Origin: an uncultured Acetatifactor sp.
Lineage (GTDB): Bacteria > Bacillota > Clostridia > Lachnospirales > Lachnospiraceae
Direction of reading: 5' to 3'
Assembly: GCA_910578995.1 (NCBI GenBank)
Contig: CAJTSY010000129.1
Coordinates: 1,960 to 11,022 of the forward strand
DNA length: 9,063 bases
The notes under the pieces are model-generated. The model did not search any database, was not told the origin of the DNA, and saw only the letters and a list, made by a program, of their open reading frames with translations. The position numbers and the translations under genes are program-made. Positions 1 to 5,572 of the stretch are shown in pieces. Positions within the stretch are counted from its first letter, which is position 1; every line of letters begins with the position of its first letter.

Positions 1-221
1 ATCTTGCTGCCGCTGTCCCTGACCTGGGAATTCAGCACCATTTCCCTGGGCTCCTCCACCCGGTGCAGTCCCTGCGTGGCAGGCATGCCTTTCACCGGCG
101 CGCCGGCGGTTCTCTTCCTCCGCTTCCTTCCGCCTGCCTTTTTTGCTGCCCTGCCGGATTTTTTCCCTGCCGGGCCTGCACCTCTCTGTTTTCTGGTTTT
201 CTTGGAATCTGTCTGACTCAT
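1..221 (-). CDS. N-terminus of an unidentified, very basic protein (runs off the left edge)
   Basis: An open frame starts at the ATG at 221-219 and continues without a stop for 73 codons to the window edge, so only the N-terminus is visible. A strong Shine-Dalgarno site, AGGGAGGT (228-235), sits 6 nt upstream and supports this start. The protein begins MSQTDSKKTRKQRGAGPAGK. Over roughly residues 7-45 it is almost entirely Lys, Arg, Gly and Ala, then becomes more mixed (ending near LNSQVRDSGSK). No signal peptide, membrane segment or named motif is visible. Basic low-complexity N-termini occur on many proteins that bind DNA, RNA or the inner face of the membrane, for example FtsK/SpoIIIE translocases and class A penicillin-binding proteins, but nothing here allows a choice. 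It is transcribed divergently from pncB. I am fairly sure it is a real gene and cannot name it. Confidence 0.7.
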   Translation of the reverse strand, partial: MSQTDSKKTRKQRGAGPAGKKSGRAAKKAGGRKRRKRTAGAPVKGMPATQGLHRVEEPREMVLNSQVRDSGSK

Positions 222-503
222 ACGGATACCTCCCTGTTTTTCCGGACAGACAGACAAAACCGTCCCTGCAGATCCTACTCCGCGCCTGCCTGTCCTTATT
301 CATTCATCAATGGTAAATTTCAGGCAAAACGCCCAGACTTCATGGCCACTTACGGAAAATGCTCCCGCGGGCCTGCATTATGACAGGAAAACGCTCCTGT
401 GAAACACAGCTGCCGCTTTCCATCATCAGAGAACATAGATTTTTGAAGTGCTTTTATCGTACCACAACGCAGAGAACTTTACAAGCCTTTTCCGCAATTC
501 CTG
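222..503. other. Intergenic region between the left partial gene and the pncB promoter
   Basis: This stretch of about 280 bases separates two divergent genes and holds no convincing coding frame. It contains the Shine-Dalgarno site of the left gene (228-235) and one weak candidate promoter for it (377-403). That candidate overlaps a small dyad, ACAGGA/TCCTGT (383-388 and 395-400). I see no RNA gene or mobile element. Confidence 0.6.
377..403 (-). promoter_or_regulatory. Weak candidate promoter for the left partial gene, with a dyad in the spacer
   Basis: Read on the minus strand, TTCACA (403-398, 5 of 6 to the -35 consensus) and CATAAT (382-377, 5 of 6 to the -10) are separated by 15 bp, which is short for sigma-A. 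The spacer is nearly filled by the dyad ACAGGA-6 nt-TCCTGT, which could be an operator or chance. The position implies a leader of about 150 nt before the ATG at 221. Confidence 0.25.
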
Positions 504-533
504 TTGGAATTATCCCGGGGGCTATGATATAAT
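504..533 (+). promoter_or_regulatory. Sigma-A promoter upstream of pncB, extended -10
   Basis: TTGGAA (504-509) is followed after 18 bp by a perfect TATAAT (528-533). The -10 is preceded by TG at 525-526, giving the extended form TGnTATAAT. Transcription would begin near 540, at the left end of the first 70-bp repeat, so the repeats would lie in a leader of about 220 nt. The call rests on consensus matching only. Confidence 0.65.
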
Positions 534-694
534 GACCTTATTCCCGGCAGGAAGCGGCCGGATGGCCATCCTGCCATGTGCGTTGCTGTGCGCATGGCAT
601 AATGACCTTATTCCCGGCAGGAAGCGGCCGGATGGCCATCCTGCCATGTGCGTTGCTGTGCGCATGGCATAATGACCTTATTCCCGGCAGGAAG
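531..694. repeat. 70-bp tandem repeat, 2.3 copies, in the pncB leader
   Basis: A 70-bp unit beginning AATGACCTTATTCCCGGCAG occurs at 531-600, again identically at 601-670, and as a partial third copy of 24 bp at 671-694. After that the sequence departs (GAAGGGACTGG instead of GAAGCGGCCGG). Each full unit contains the perfect 12-bp palindrome GGATGGCCATCC (560-571 and 630-641). It also holds an 11-bp hairpin, TGCCATGTGCG/TGCGCATGGCA with loop TTGCTG (572-599 and 642-669; two G-U pairs). The right end of each unit creates TGGCATAAT, an extended -10-like sequence (CATAAT at 598-603 and 668-673). Because 70 is not a multiple of 3, the repeat does not encode a peptide repeat in one frame, which argues against coding. 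Identity of the copies implies a recent duplication. Confidence 0.95.
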
Positions 695-762
695 GGACTG
701 GATAATGTTATAGCGGATCTGTACATAATACAAAGCCATAAACGGCAGAAAAGAGGAGTCCG

Positions 763-2217
763 ATGGACAGACAAAATCTCACGCTGATGACCGATCTGTA
801 TGAGCTCACCATGATGCAGGGATACTTCCGGCATAAAGACCAAAATGAAACCGTCATTTTTGATGCTTTCTACCGGAAAAACCCCTGCGACGGCGGCTAC
901 GCCATCTCAGCAGGCTTAGAGCAGGTCATTCAGTACATCAAGGAACTGCGTTTCGACCAGGAAGATATCGATTATCTCGCCTCCCTGGGCATCTTCCAGG
1001 AAGATTTTCTGGAATACCTGAAGACTTTCCGGTTTTCCGGGGATATCTATGCCATACCGGAGGGCACCGTTATGTTCCCGAGGGAGCCGGTGATCAAGGT
1101 CATCGCACCCATCATGGAGGCCCAGCTGGTAGAGACCGCCATCTTGAATATCATCAACCACCAGAGCCTGATCGCCACCAAAGCCGCCAGGGTATGCTAC
1201 GCCGCCCGCGGGGACGGCATCATGGAATTCGGGCTGCGCCGGGCGCAGGGGCCGGATGCGGGCACCTACGGGGCCAGGGCGGCTGTCATCGGCGGCTGCA
1301 TCGGCACCAGCAATGTGCTCTGCGGCCAGCTTTTTGACGTACCGGTGAAGGGAACCCATGCCCACAGCTGGATCATGAGTTTTTCCGACGAATACACCGC
1401 TTTCAAGACCTATGCGGATATGTATCCTTCCGCATGCATCCTGCTGGTGGATACATACGACACCCTGAAGTCCGGCGTTCCCAATGCCATCCGGGTATTT
1501 TCGGAAATGCGGGAGGCCGGCATTCCCTTAACCTTCTACGGCATCCGTCTGGACAGCGGCGACCTGGCCTATCTGTCCAAGCAGGCCAGGAAGATGCTGG
1601 ATGCCGCAGGATTCCCCGACGCCGTCATATCCGCCTCCAACGACCTGGACGAATACCTCATCGACAGCCTGAAAGTCCAGGGTGCCGCCATCACTTCCTG
1701 GGGCGTGGGCACCAACCTGATCACCTCCAAGGACAATCCATCCTTCGGCGGCGTTTATAAGCTAGCTGCCATTCAGGGTGCGGACGGCCGCTTTATCCCC
1801 AAGATTAAGTTGTCTGAGAACAGTGAAAAAGTCACCAATCCCGGTGACAAGAAGATTTACCGTATCTACGAAAAAGAAACCGGAAAGATCAAGGCGGACC
1901 TAATCTCCCTGGCAGAAGAAAATTACCGGGAAACCGATGACCTGATGCTCTTTGACCCCGCGGAACCCTGGAAAAAGACAAAACTTCATGGCGGCACCTA
2001 CACGCTGCGCCCCCTGATGGAGCACATTTTCCACAAGGGCGAATGCTGCTATACTTCCCCGAAGGTCATGGACATCAGGGCATACTGCCAGAAGGAACTG
2101 GACACCCTCTGGGATGAGACAAAGCGCCTCATAAATCCCCATGAGGTATATGTGGACTTGTCCCAGAAGCTGTATGACACTAAAATCCGCCTGTTGGAGG
2201 AGATGAGCGGAAACTAG
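763..2217 (+). CDS. pncB: Nicotinate phosphoribosyltransferase
   Basis: This enzyme joins nicotinate to PRPP, with ATP hydrolysis, to give nicotinate mononucleotide. It is the entry step of NAD salvage (Preiss-Handler route) and acts in the cytosol. The protein has 484 residues, normal for the longer Firmicute form. It opens with LMTDLYELTMMQGYF (residues 8-22), the hallmark N-terminus of the family. Other conserved blocks are EFGLRRAQGPDAG (155-167), GTHAHSWIMSF (197-207), YGIRLDSGDLAYLS (259-272; phosphate and ribose binding) and WGVGTNLITS (313-322), followed by FGGVYKLAA. The start at 763 is set by GAGGAG at 753-758, 4 nt upstream, and by the match to family N-termini. The gene stands alone behind its own promoter at 504-533 and a repeat-rich leader, and is convergent with spoVT. 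No T-run terminator follows the stop. The frame is intact and the identification is secure. Confidence 0.96.
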   Translation: MDRQNLTLMTDLYELTMMQGYFRHKDQNETVIFDAFYRKNPCDGGYAISAGLEQVIQYIKELRFDQEDIDYLASLGIFQEDFLEYLKTFRFSGDIYAIPEGTVMFPREPVIKVIAPIMEAQLVETAILNIINHQSLIATKAARVCYAARGDGIMEFGLRRAQGPDAGTYGARAAVIGGCIGTSNVLCGQLFDVPVKGTHAHSWIMSFSDEYTAFKTYADMYPSACILLVDTYDTLKSGVPNAIRVFSEMREAGIPLTFYGIRLDSGDLAYLSKQARKMLDAAGFPDAVISASNDLDEYLIDSLKVQGAAITSWGVGTNLITSKDNPSFGGVYKLAAIQGADGRFIPKIKLSENSEKVTNPGDKKIYRIYEKETGKIKADLISLAEENYRETDDLMLFDPAEPWKKTKLHGGTYTLRPLMEHIFHKGECCYTSPKVMDIRAYCQKELDTLWDETKRLINPHEVYVDLSQKLYDTKIRLLEEMSGN

Positions 2218-2303
2218 ATTTCCGGAATATTCATCCCTGCGTAATCGGTACCGGCCCCCCCGGATGACTACAGGAATCCAGAAGCCATCATTCATAATGT
2301 TTT

Positions 2304-2388
2304 GGTCGTGAGTATAAATTCAAGAAATGAGCAGGACGGCGACAGCCCTCATTGGATGAACTGTCCCCGTCCTGTTATACTCACGACC
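2304..2388. repeat. Long nested palindrome (REP/MITE-like hairpin)
   Basis: The outer arms GGTCGTGAGTATAA (2304-2317) and TTATACTCACGACC (2375-2388) are a perfect 14-bp inverted repeat. Inside lie CAGGACGG (2332-2339) and CCGTCCTG (2367-2374), then a C-C mismatch, then GACAG (2341-2345) and CTGTC (2361-2365), closing on a 15-nt loop. The right-hand arms are contiguous, while the left side carries a 14-nt bulge (2318-2331). The inner hairpin, with its GGAC/GACAG composition, resembles repetitive extragenic palindromes moved by REP-associated transposases; that is inference. It could also work as a bidirectional terminator for pncB and spoVT, but neither side has a proper T-run. Confidence 0.85.
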
Positions 2389-2414
2389 GCCAGAATTTAT
2401 ACCCACAAACGTAA

Positions 2415-2501
2415 TTAATTGCCGTCTGCACGGTATAACGAGTGGACGCATCGGAAATCCAGAACTGAAAGCGGCAATTAAATGCGTTCACGAGTATAAC
2501 C
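2415..2501. repeat. Interleaved inverted repeats (pseudoknot-like order)
   Basis: TTAATTGCCG (2415-2424) pairs perfectly with CGGCAATTAA (2472-2481). GTGGACGCAT (2442-2451) pairs with ATGCGTTCAC (2482-2491), with one G-T wobble. The arms are interleaved (A, B, A', B'), so the two helices cross rather than nest, and the 3' arms abut at 2481/2482. The second pair extends into a weaker 20-bp imperfect inverted repeat, 2432-2451 against 2482-2501 (14 of 20). The function is unknown. Confidence 0.75.
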
Positions 2502-2510
2502 TCCGACGCT

Positions 2511-3056
2511 TTACTGCTCCATCTGCCGCCCCAGGAATCCTGCCGCGGACATCAGGAGCTTCTGCTCCACTTCTCCCATGCGGCTCTTATTGTCATTCTG
2601 CAGCAGCACCACGCTTCCGATGATATCCCCCTCGCAGAGAATCGGCGCAATGGCTTCATGCTGGTATTCATCGCCGCCCTCGTCGCAGACCGGAATAAAG
2701 CTTCTGTCACCCCTGGAAGCCATAATGGTCTCCCGGTTGTGGATCTTCTCTTCCATCTGTCTGCTGACGGACTTGTTTACCATTTGTTTGTATCCGCCCG
2801 CCGCCGCGATAAACTGATCCCTGTCGGCAATCAGCGCCGCATGGCCGGATACCTGAGCCAGGCTTTCCGCATACTGCTTTGCAAAAGTACTCATCTCTCC
2901 AATGGGAGAGTACTTCTTCAAAATGACCTGACCCTCCCTGTCCGTAAAAATTTCCAGAGGATCGGATTCCCTTATATGCAGAGTCCTGCGGATTTCCTTC
3001 GGAATGACGATCCTGCCCAAATCATCTATACGTCTCACAATTCCTGTTGCCTTCAT
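2511..3056 (-). CDS. spoVT: Stage V sporulation protein T (AbrB-type transcription regulator)
   Basis: SpoVT is a DNA-binding regulator made in the forespore of spore-forming Firmicutes. In B. subtilis it tunes sigma-G-dependent genes and affects spore germination. The 181-residue product is close to the B. subtilis length of 178. Residues 1-50 form the AbrB swapped-hairpin DNA-binding domain, with the signature TGIVRRIDDLGRIVIPKEIR (4-23) and PLEIFTD. Residues about 55-181 match the GAF-like C-terminal domain (ALIADRDQFIAAAGG, DIIGSVVLLQ). I start it at 3056 (MKATGIV) rather than the in-frame ATG 15 bases upstream. GGAGGGAG (3062-3069) sits 5 nt before 3056, and the upstream ATG is part of that site. 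It lies 157 bp downstream of guaB on the same strand with no clear terminator between, so some read-through from guaB is possible. Confidence 0.95.
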   Translation of the reverse strand: MKATGIVRRIDDLGRIVIPKEIRRTLHIRESDPLEIFTDREGQVILKKYSPIGEMSTFAKQYAESLAQVSGHAALIADRDQFIAAAGGYKQMVNKSVSRQMEEKIHNRETIMASRGDRSFIPVCDEGGDEYQHEAIAPILCEGDIIGSVVLLQNDNKSRMGEVEQKLLMSAAGFLGRQMEQ

Positions 3057-3061
3057 TGATG

Positions 3062-3069
3062 CTCCCTCC
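3062..3069 (-). promoter_or_regulatory. Shine-Dalgarno site that fixes the spoVT start
   Basis: GGAGGGAG on the minus strand lies 5 nt before the ATG at 3056. The alternative in-frame ATG at 3071 overlaps this site and has no well-spaced one of its own. Confidence 0.8.
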
Positions 3070-3178
3070 ATTTATCAGGTTTTTCCAAGCTTTACTTCCG
3101 GTAACCTCCTTTTTGTCCGATTTCCCGCTGAAAGCCTTTTTGTCGTTTGATATGGAGTTAGTATCTGTAAAAAAAGGA

Positions 3179-3184
3179 ATTATA
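3179..3184 (-). promoter_or_regulatory. Possible -10 element for spoVT
   Basis: A perfect TATAAT reads on the minus strand at 3184-3179, in an A/T-rich stretch just downstream of guaB. The hexamer 17 bp further upstream (AAGTAA) is a poor -35, and I found no convincing sigma-G pair, although B. subtilis spoVT is sigma-G dependent. It would give a leader of about 115 nt. Confidence 0.3.
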
Positions 3185-3213
3185 TGCAATTTTTTCGATT
3201 TTTACTTTGCTTC

Positions 3214-4668
3214 TTATTCATCTACGCTGTAATTCGGCGCTTCCTTGGTGATATGGATGTCATGGGGATGACTTTCCTTCAGGGACGCGGCAGAGATCTT
3301 CACGAATCTGCCGTTGTCCTTCAGCTCCTGGATATTGCGGGCCCCGCAGTAACCCATGCCGGAACGCAGGCCTCCCAGCAGCTGGAACACGGTGTCCTCC
3401 ACATCTCCCTTGTATGCCACACGGCCTTCCACGCCTTCCGGCACAAGCTTCCTGGCATTTTCCTGGAAATAGCGGTCCTTGCTGCCGTTCTCCATGGCGG
3501 CGATGGAACCCATGCCGCGGTAAACCTTGTATTTCCTTCCCTGGAACAGCTCATAATCTCCAGGGCTCTCCTCGCAGCCTGCAAACATGCTGCCCATCAT
3601 GCACACATTTCCGCCTGCAGCGATGGCCTTGGTGATGTCTCCGGAATACTTGATGCCGCCGTCCGCAATGATGGGTACGCCGTACTCCTTCGCCACCTCA
3701 TAGCAGTTCATAATAGCCGTAATCTGGGGTACCCCGATTCCTGCCACCACACGTGTGGTACAGATGGAGCCGGGTCCAATGCCTACTTTCACGGCATCCG
3801 CACCGTTCTCTATCAGATCCCTTGCGGCCTCCCCTGTGGCTACATTCCCTGCGATCACCTGCAGATCCGGGTATTTCTCCTTAATCATCTTCAGGCAGCT
3901 CAGCACATTCCTGGAATGTCCGTGGGCGCTGTCCAGGACGATGACATCCACCTTGGCATCCACCAGGGCCGACACACGGTCCATTACATTGGCGGTGATT
4001 CCCACGCCGGCCCCGCAGAGCAGCCTTCCCTGCTCGTCCTTGGCGGCCAGGGGATATTTGATGGCCTTCTCGATATCCTTGATGGTGATAAGTCCCTTCA
4101 GGTTGAACTCACTGTCAACGATGGGAAGTTTTTCCTTCCTGGCCCTTGCCAGAATCTGCTTCGCCTCGTCAAGGGTGATTCCCTCGGGAGCCGTGATCAG
4201 ATCCTTGCTGGTCATGGACTCTTTGATCTTCTTGGTGAAATCTGTCTCGAATTTCAGATCGCGGTTGGTGATGATGCCCACCAGTTTCCGCCCTTCGGTT
4301 ACGGGAACACCGGAAATGCGGAATTTCGCCATCAGAGCGTCCGCGTCCGCCAGTGTATGTTCAGGAGTCAGGGAAAACGGATCAGTGATTACTCCGTTCT
4401 CAGAACGTTTGACCTTGTCCACCTCTTCGGCCTGGGCCTCTATGGACATGTTCTTATGGATCACACCTATGCCACCCTGCCTGGCCATTGCGATCGCCAT
4501 GCGGTGCTCGGTCACGGTGTCCATTCCCGCGCTCATCATGGGGATGTTCAACTTGATCTTCTTCGTCAGCCAGGTCGTCAGATCCACCTGGTTGGGTACC
4601 ACTTCCGAATAAGCGGGTACCAACAGCACATCGTCAAATGTAATGCCTTCACCGATAATTTGTCCCAT
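3214..4668 (-). CDS. guaB: Inosine-5'-monophosphate dehydrogenase
   Basis: The enzyme oxidises IMP to XMP with NAD+, the committed step of guanine nucleotide synthesis, and works as a cytosolic tetramer/octamer. The 484 residues match the bacterial length (about 488). The barrel opens with GITFDDVLLVPAYSEV (8-23). Two CBS domains occupy about residues 92-206 (VITDPFSL..., LIT.PEGITLDEA...). NAD and IMP binding features follow: DSAHGHS (246-252), the catalytic loop GIGPGSICTTRV with nucleophile Cys303, and DGG (336-338). The mobile flap carries DRYFQE with the catalytic Arg399-Tyr400 pair. Glu411, where the mycophenolate-sensitive human enzyme has Gln441, marks a bacterial-type enzyme. The start at 4668 (MGQIIGEG) has GGAGG at 4676-4680, 7 nt upstream; an in-frame ATG at 4704 lacks support. 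The gene has its own promoter and a structured leader of about 146 nt. Confidence 0.97.
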   Translation of the reverse strand: MGQIIGEGITFDDVLLVPAYSEVVPNQVDLTTWLTKKIKLNIPMMSAGMDTVTEHRMAIAMARQGGIGVIHKNMSIEAQAEEVDKVKRSENGVITDPFSLTPEHTLADADALMAKFRISGVPVTEGRKLVGIITNRDLKFETDFTKKIKESMTSKDLITAPEGITLDEAKQILARARKEKLPIVDSEFNLKGLITIKDIEKAIKYPLAAKDEQGRLLCGAGVGITANVMDRVSALVDAKVDVIVLDSAHGHSRNVLSCLKMIKEKYPDLQVIAGNVATGEAARDLIENGADAVKVGIGPGSICTTRVVAGIGVPQITAIMNCYEVAKEYGVPIIADGGIKYSGDITKAIAAGGNVCMMGSMFAGCEESPGDYELFQGRKYKVYRGMGSIAAMENGSKDRYFQENARKLVPEGVEGRVAYKGDVEDTVFQLLGGLRSGMGYCGARNIQELKDNGRFVKISAASLKESHPHDIHITKEAPNYSVDE

Positions 4669-4675
4669 CTCTTGT

Positions 4676-4680
4676 CCTCC
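4676..4680 (-). promoter_or_regulatory. Shine-Dalgarno site that fixes the guaB start
   Basis: GGAGG on the minus strand, within AGGAGGACAAG, is 7 nt before the ATG at 4668. The in-frame ATG 12 codons upstream lies inside the leader's 3' hairpin arm (4693-4713) and would add a Gly-rich N-terminus unlike the family. Confidence 0.8.
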
Positions 4681-4682
4681 TA

Positions 4683-4806
4683 TTCCAGTTCCGCATCCGC
4701 CCACACACTACCCGAATCCGGCATAGAATTTCCGGCCGCCAAGGACATGCGTCCGTAAATCCTATGGGGTACTGTGCGGGCAGATGCTGTTTTCCAGTTC
4801 CGTATC
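4683..4806 (-). ncRNA. Structured 5' leader of guaB (candidate cis-regulatory RNA)
   Basis: Read as minus-strand RNA, three helices nest. P1 pairs 4767-4787 with 4693-4713 over 21 positions, with one G-G mismatch and two G-U pairs. P2 pairs 4757-4766 with 4722-4731 over 10 positions, with one G-U. P3 is GGAC/GUCC around a 4-nt loop (4743-4754). A 15-bp direct repeat with one mismatch (TTCCAGTTCCGyATC on the plus strand) flanks P1 at 4683-4697 and 4792-4806. The whole lies between the promoter and the Shine-Dalgarno site. The helices are seen directly; a regulatory role is inferred. I do not recognise a known riboswitch: purine, PRPP and ppGpp core motifs were not found. There is no U-run, so any control would be on translation or RNA stability. 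Confidence 0.5.
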
Positions 4807-4820
4807 AATATATTCCCATG

Positions 4821-4849
4821 AGTTTACCAAAATTTTATAATTCTGTCAA
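4821..4849 (-). promoter_or_regulatory. Sigma-A promoter of guaB
   Basis: On the minus strand a perfect TTGACA (4849-4844) is followed after 17 bp by TAAACT (4826-4821, 4 of 6). Transcription should begin near 4814. It starts 8 bp past the stop codon of the upstream membrane-protein gene, so guaB can be transcribed independently of it. Confidence 0.75.
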
Positions 4850-4857
4850 TACGGAAA

Positions 4858-5364
4858 TCAGTCTGAAAATATTTTTCTGGGAGCTACATTTTTCATTATC
4901 TTAATCATATCCTCCGAGGGGCTCAGAATAATCTTCTCCCCGCCCTCGTAAAACATGACAAACCGCTTGTCCGGCTTCAGTTCCTCGCCGATACTGTAGT
5001 CCTTTACCTTGGCGGTGCGGTTTTTATAATTGTCCAGGTGGTAGCTTTTGATGGGCGCCAGGATCTCGATCCGGTCCAGATGGTATGTGGCAATGCGTTT
5101 CCGTTTGGACTTAGCCATAACCTTGTCCACCACAAGTTCCTTGTCCAGATAAAGGTACTCATATTCCAAATCGGTGAACAGGTTGACAAAATAGGCTCCC
5201 CCTCCCGTAAGGATCGCACCGATCAGGGCAAACATCATCAGGGGAGGAAGGACAAAGAAGGCTATTCCGCACAGCACTGCCAGCGTGATCAGGAGAACTT
5301 TTAAAAATTTGCCCAGAAAAGAAGTTTTTGCCTTTACAAGGCATTCTACATATGCATCGCTCAT
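4858..5364 (-). CDS. Small membrane protein, probably DUF6106 family
   Basis: The 168-residue product starts MSDAYVECLVKAKTSFLGKF. Residues about 19-40 and 42-63 are hydrophobic and should form two membrane segments joined by a short Pro-Pro turn (VLPPLM). The remaining C-terminal 100 residues are charged and soluble-like (LEYEYLYLDKELVVDKVMAK..., ...HLDRIEILAPIKSY...). I associate this layout with the uncharacterised DUF6106 family of Lachnospiraceae, from memory only. No catalytic motif is visible. The start at 5364 is supported by AGGAAAGG (5373-5380), 8 nt upstream. The promoter at 5464-5492 would place the transcript start near 5457, which excludes the longer in-frame start at 5460. It precedes guaB on the same strand but guaB has its own promoter. 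The C-terminal part could be a PH-like sensor domain, but that is only a guess. Confidence 0.85.
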   Translation of the reverse strand: MSDAYVECLVKAKTSFLGKFLKVLLITLAVLCGIAFFVLPPLMMFALIGAILTGGGAYFVNLFTDLEYEYLYLDKELVVDKVMAKSKRKRIATYHLDRIEILAPIKSYHLDNYKNRTAKVKDYSIGEELKPDKRFVMFYEGGEKIILSPSEDMIKIMKNVAPRKIFSD

Positions 5365-5372
5365 TTTACATA

Positions 5373-5380
5373 CCTTTCCT
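5373..5380 (-). promoter_or_regulatory. Shine-Dalgarno site of the small membrane protein
   Basis: AGGAAAGG on the minus strand lies 8 nt before the ATG at 5364. It decides between this start and the in-frame ATG at 5460, which lacks a Shine-Dalgarno site and coincides with the predicted transcription start. Confidence 0.7.
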
Positions 5381-5463
5381 TTTTCGTATTTTGCGGTACC
5401 GCCCTGTCTGCCTCCAGAAAGCGCCGGTCCTTTTCCTGCGAAAAACGCAGCGTTCTTCATTTA

Positions 5464-5492
5464 ATAATAAACTATCTTCCCCAAACTTTCAA
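5464..5492 (-). promoter_or_regulatory. Sigma-A promoter of the small membrane protein gene
   Basis: On the minus strand TTGAAA (5492-5487, 5 of 6) and TATTAT (5469-5464, 5 of 6) are separated by exactly 17 bp. Transcription would start near 5457, giving a leader of about 90 nt before the start codon at 5364. Confidence 0.7.
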
Positions 5493-5572
5493 GGCAACTT
5501 TCCAAAATTGCAAAATATATTGGCCTCAGCCCTGATTTATCTTTTTTTTAGAATCATGTAAGCCCTGTTTCA

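Larger units (their letters stand above)
2218..2510. other. Convergent intergenic region packed with inverted repeats
   Basis: About 290 bp lie between the 3' ends of pncB and spoVT. No coding frame is supported. The first 86 bp are unremarkable. From 2304 to 2501 nearly every base belongs to a direct or inverted repeat, listed separately. The octamer GAGTATAA appears at 2310-2317 and 2492-2499 and inverted at 2375-2382; the related GGTATAA is at 2432-2438. This reuse of one motif suggests a single composite element of about 198 bp. Confidence 0.7.

Noticed and set aside
531..694. CRISPR array
   Set aside because: The 70-bp units are directly adjacent, with no unique spacers, and there are no cas genes nearby.
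448..787. Small peptides encoded by the tandem repeat region (both strands)
   Set aside because: The 70-bp period is not a multiple of three, no ribosome site precedes any start, and one frame runs into the pncB start. The repeats are better explained as leader DNA.
2289..2303. Terminator of pncB at CATTCATAATGTTTT
   Set aside because: The stem is only 4 bp and A/T-rich, too weak to be credible despite the short T-run.
3061..3111. Leader peptide ahead of spoVT starting at a TTG after AAGGAGG
   Set aside because: The spacing from AAGGAGG to the TTG is about 16 nt, too long, and the 11-codon frame overlaps the spoVT ribosome site. Chance is the simpler reading.
3184..4758. Open frame of 524 codons on the plus strand opposite guaB
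   Set aside because: It is antisense to an unmistakable IMP dehydrogenase gene, has no ribosome site and shows the His/Gly/Leu-rich composition typical of a shadow frame in GC-rich coding DNA.
4683..4814. Known purine, PRPP or ppGpp riboswitch in the guaB leader
   Set aside because: I looked for the conserved purine-riboswitch junction sequences and for ykkC-type motifs and saw neither, so the element is left unassigned.
5365..5460. N-terminal extension of the small membrane protein from an ATG at 5460
   Set aside because: The predicted transcript begins at about 5457, so that codon would not be in the mRNA. The extension is also low in family-like sequence, and 5364 has a proper ribosome site.
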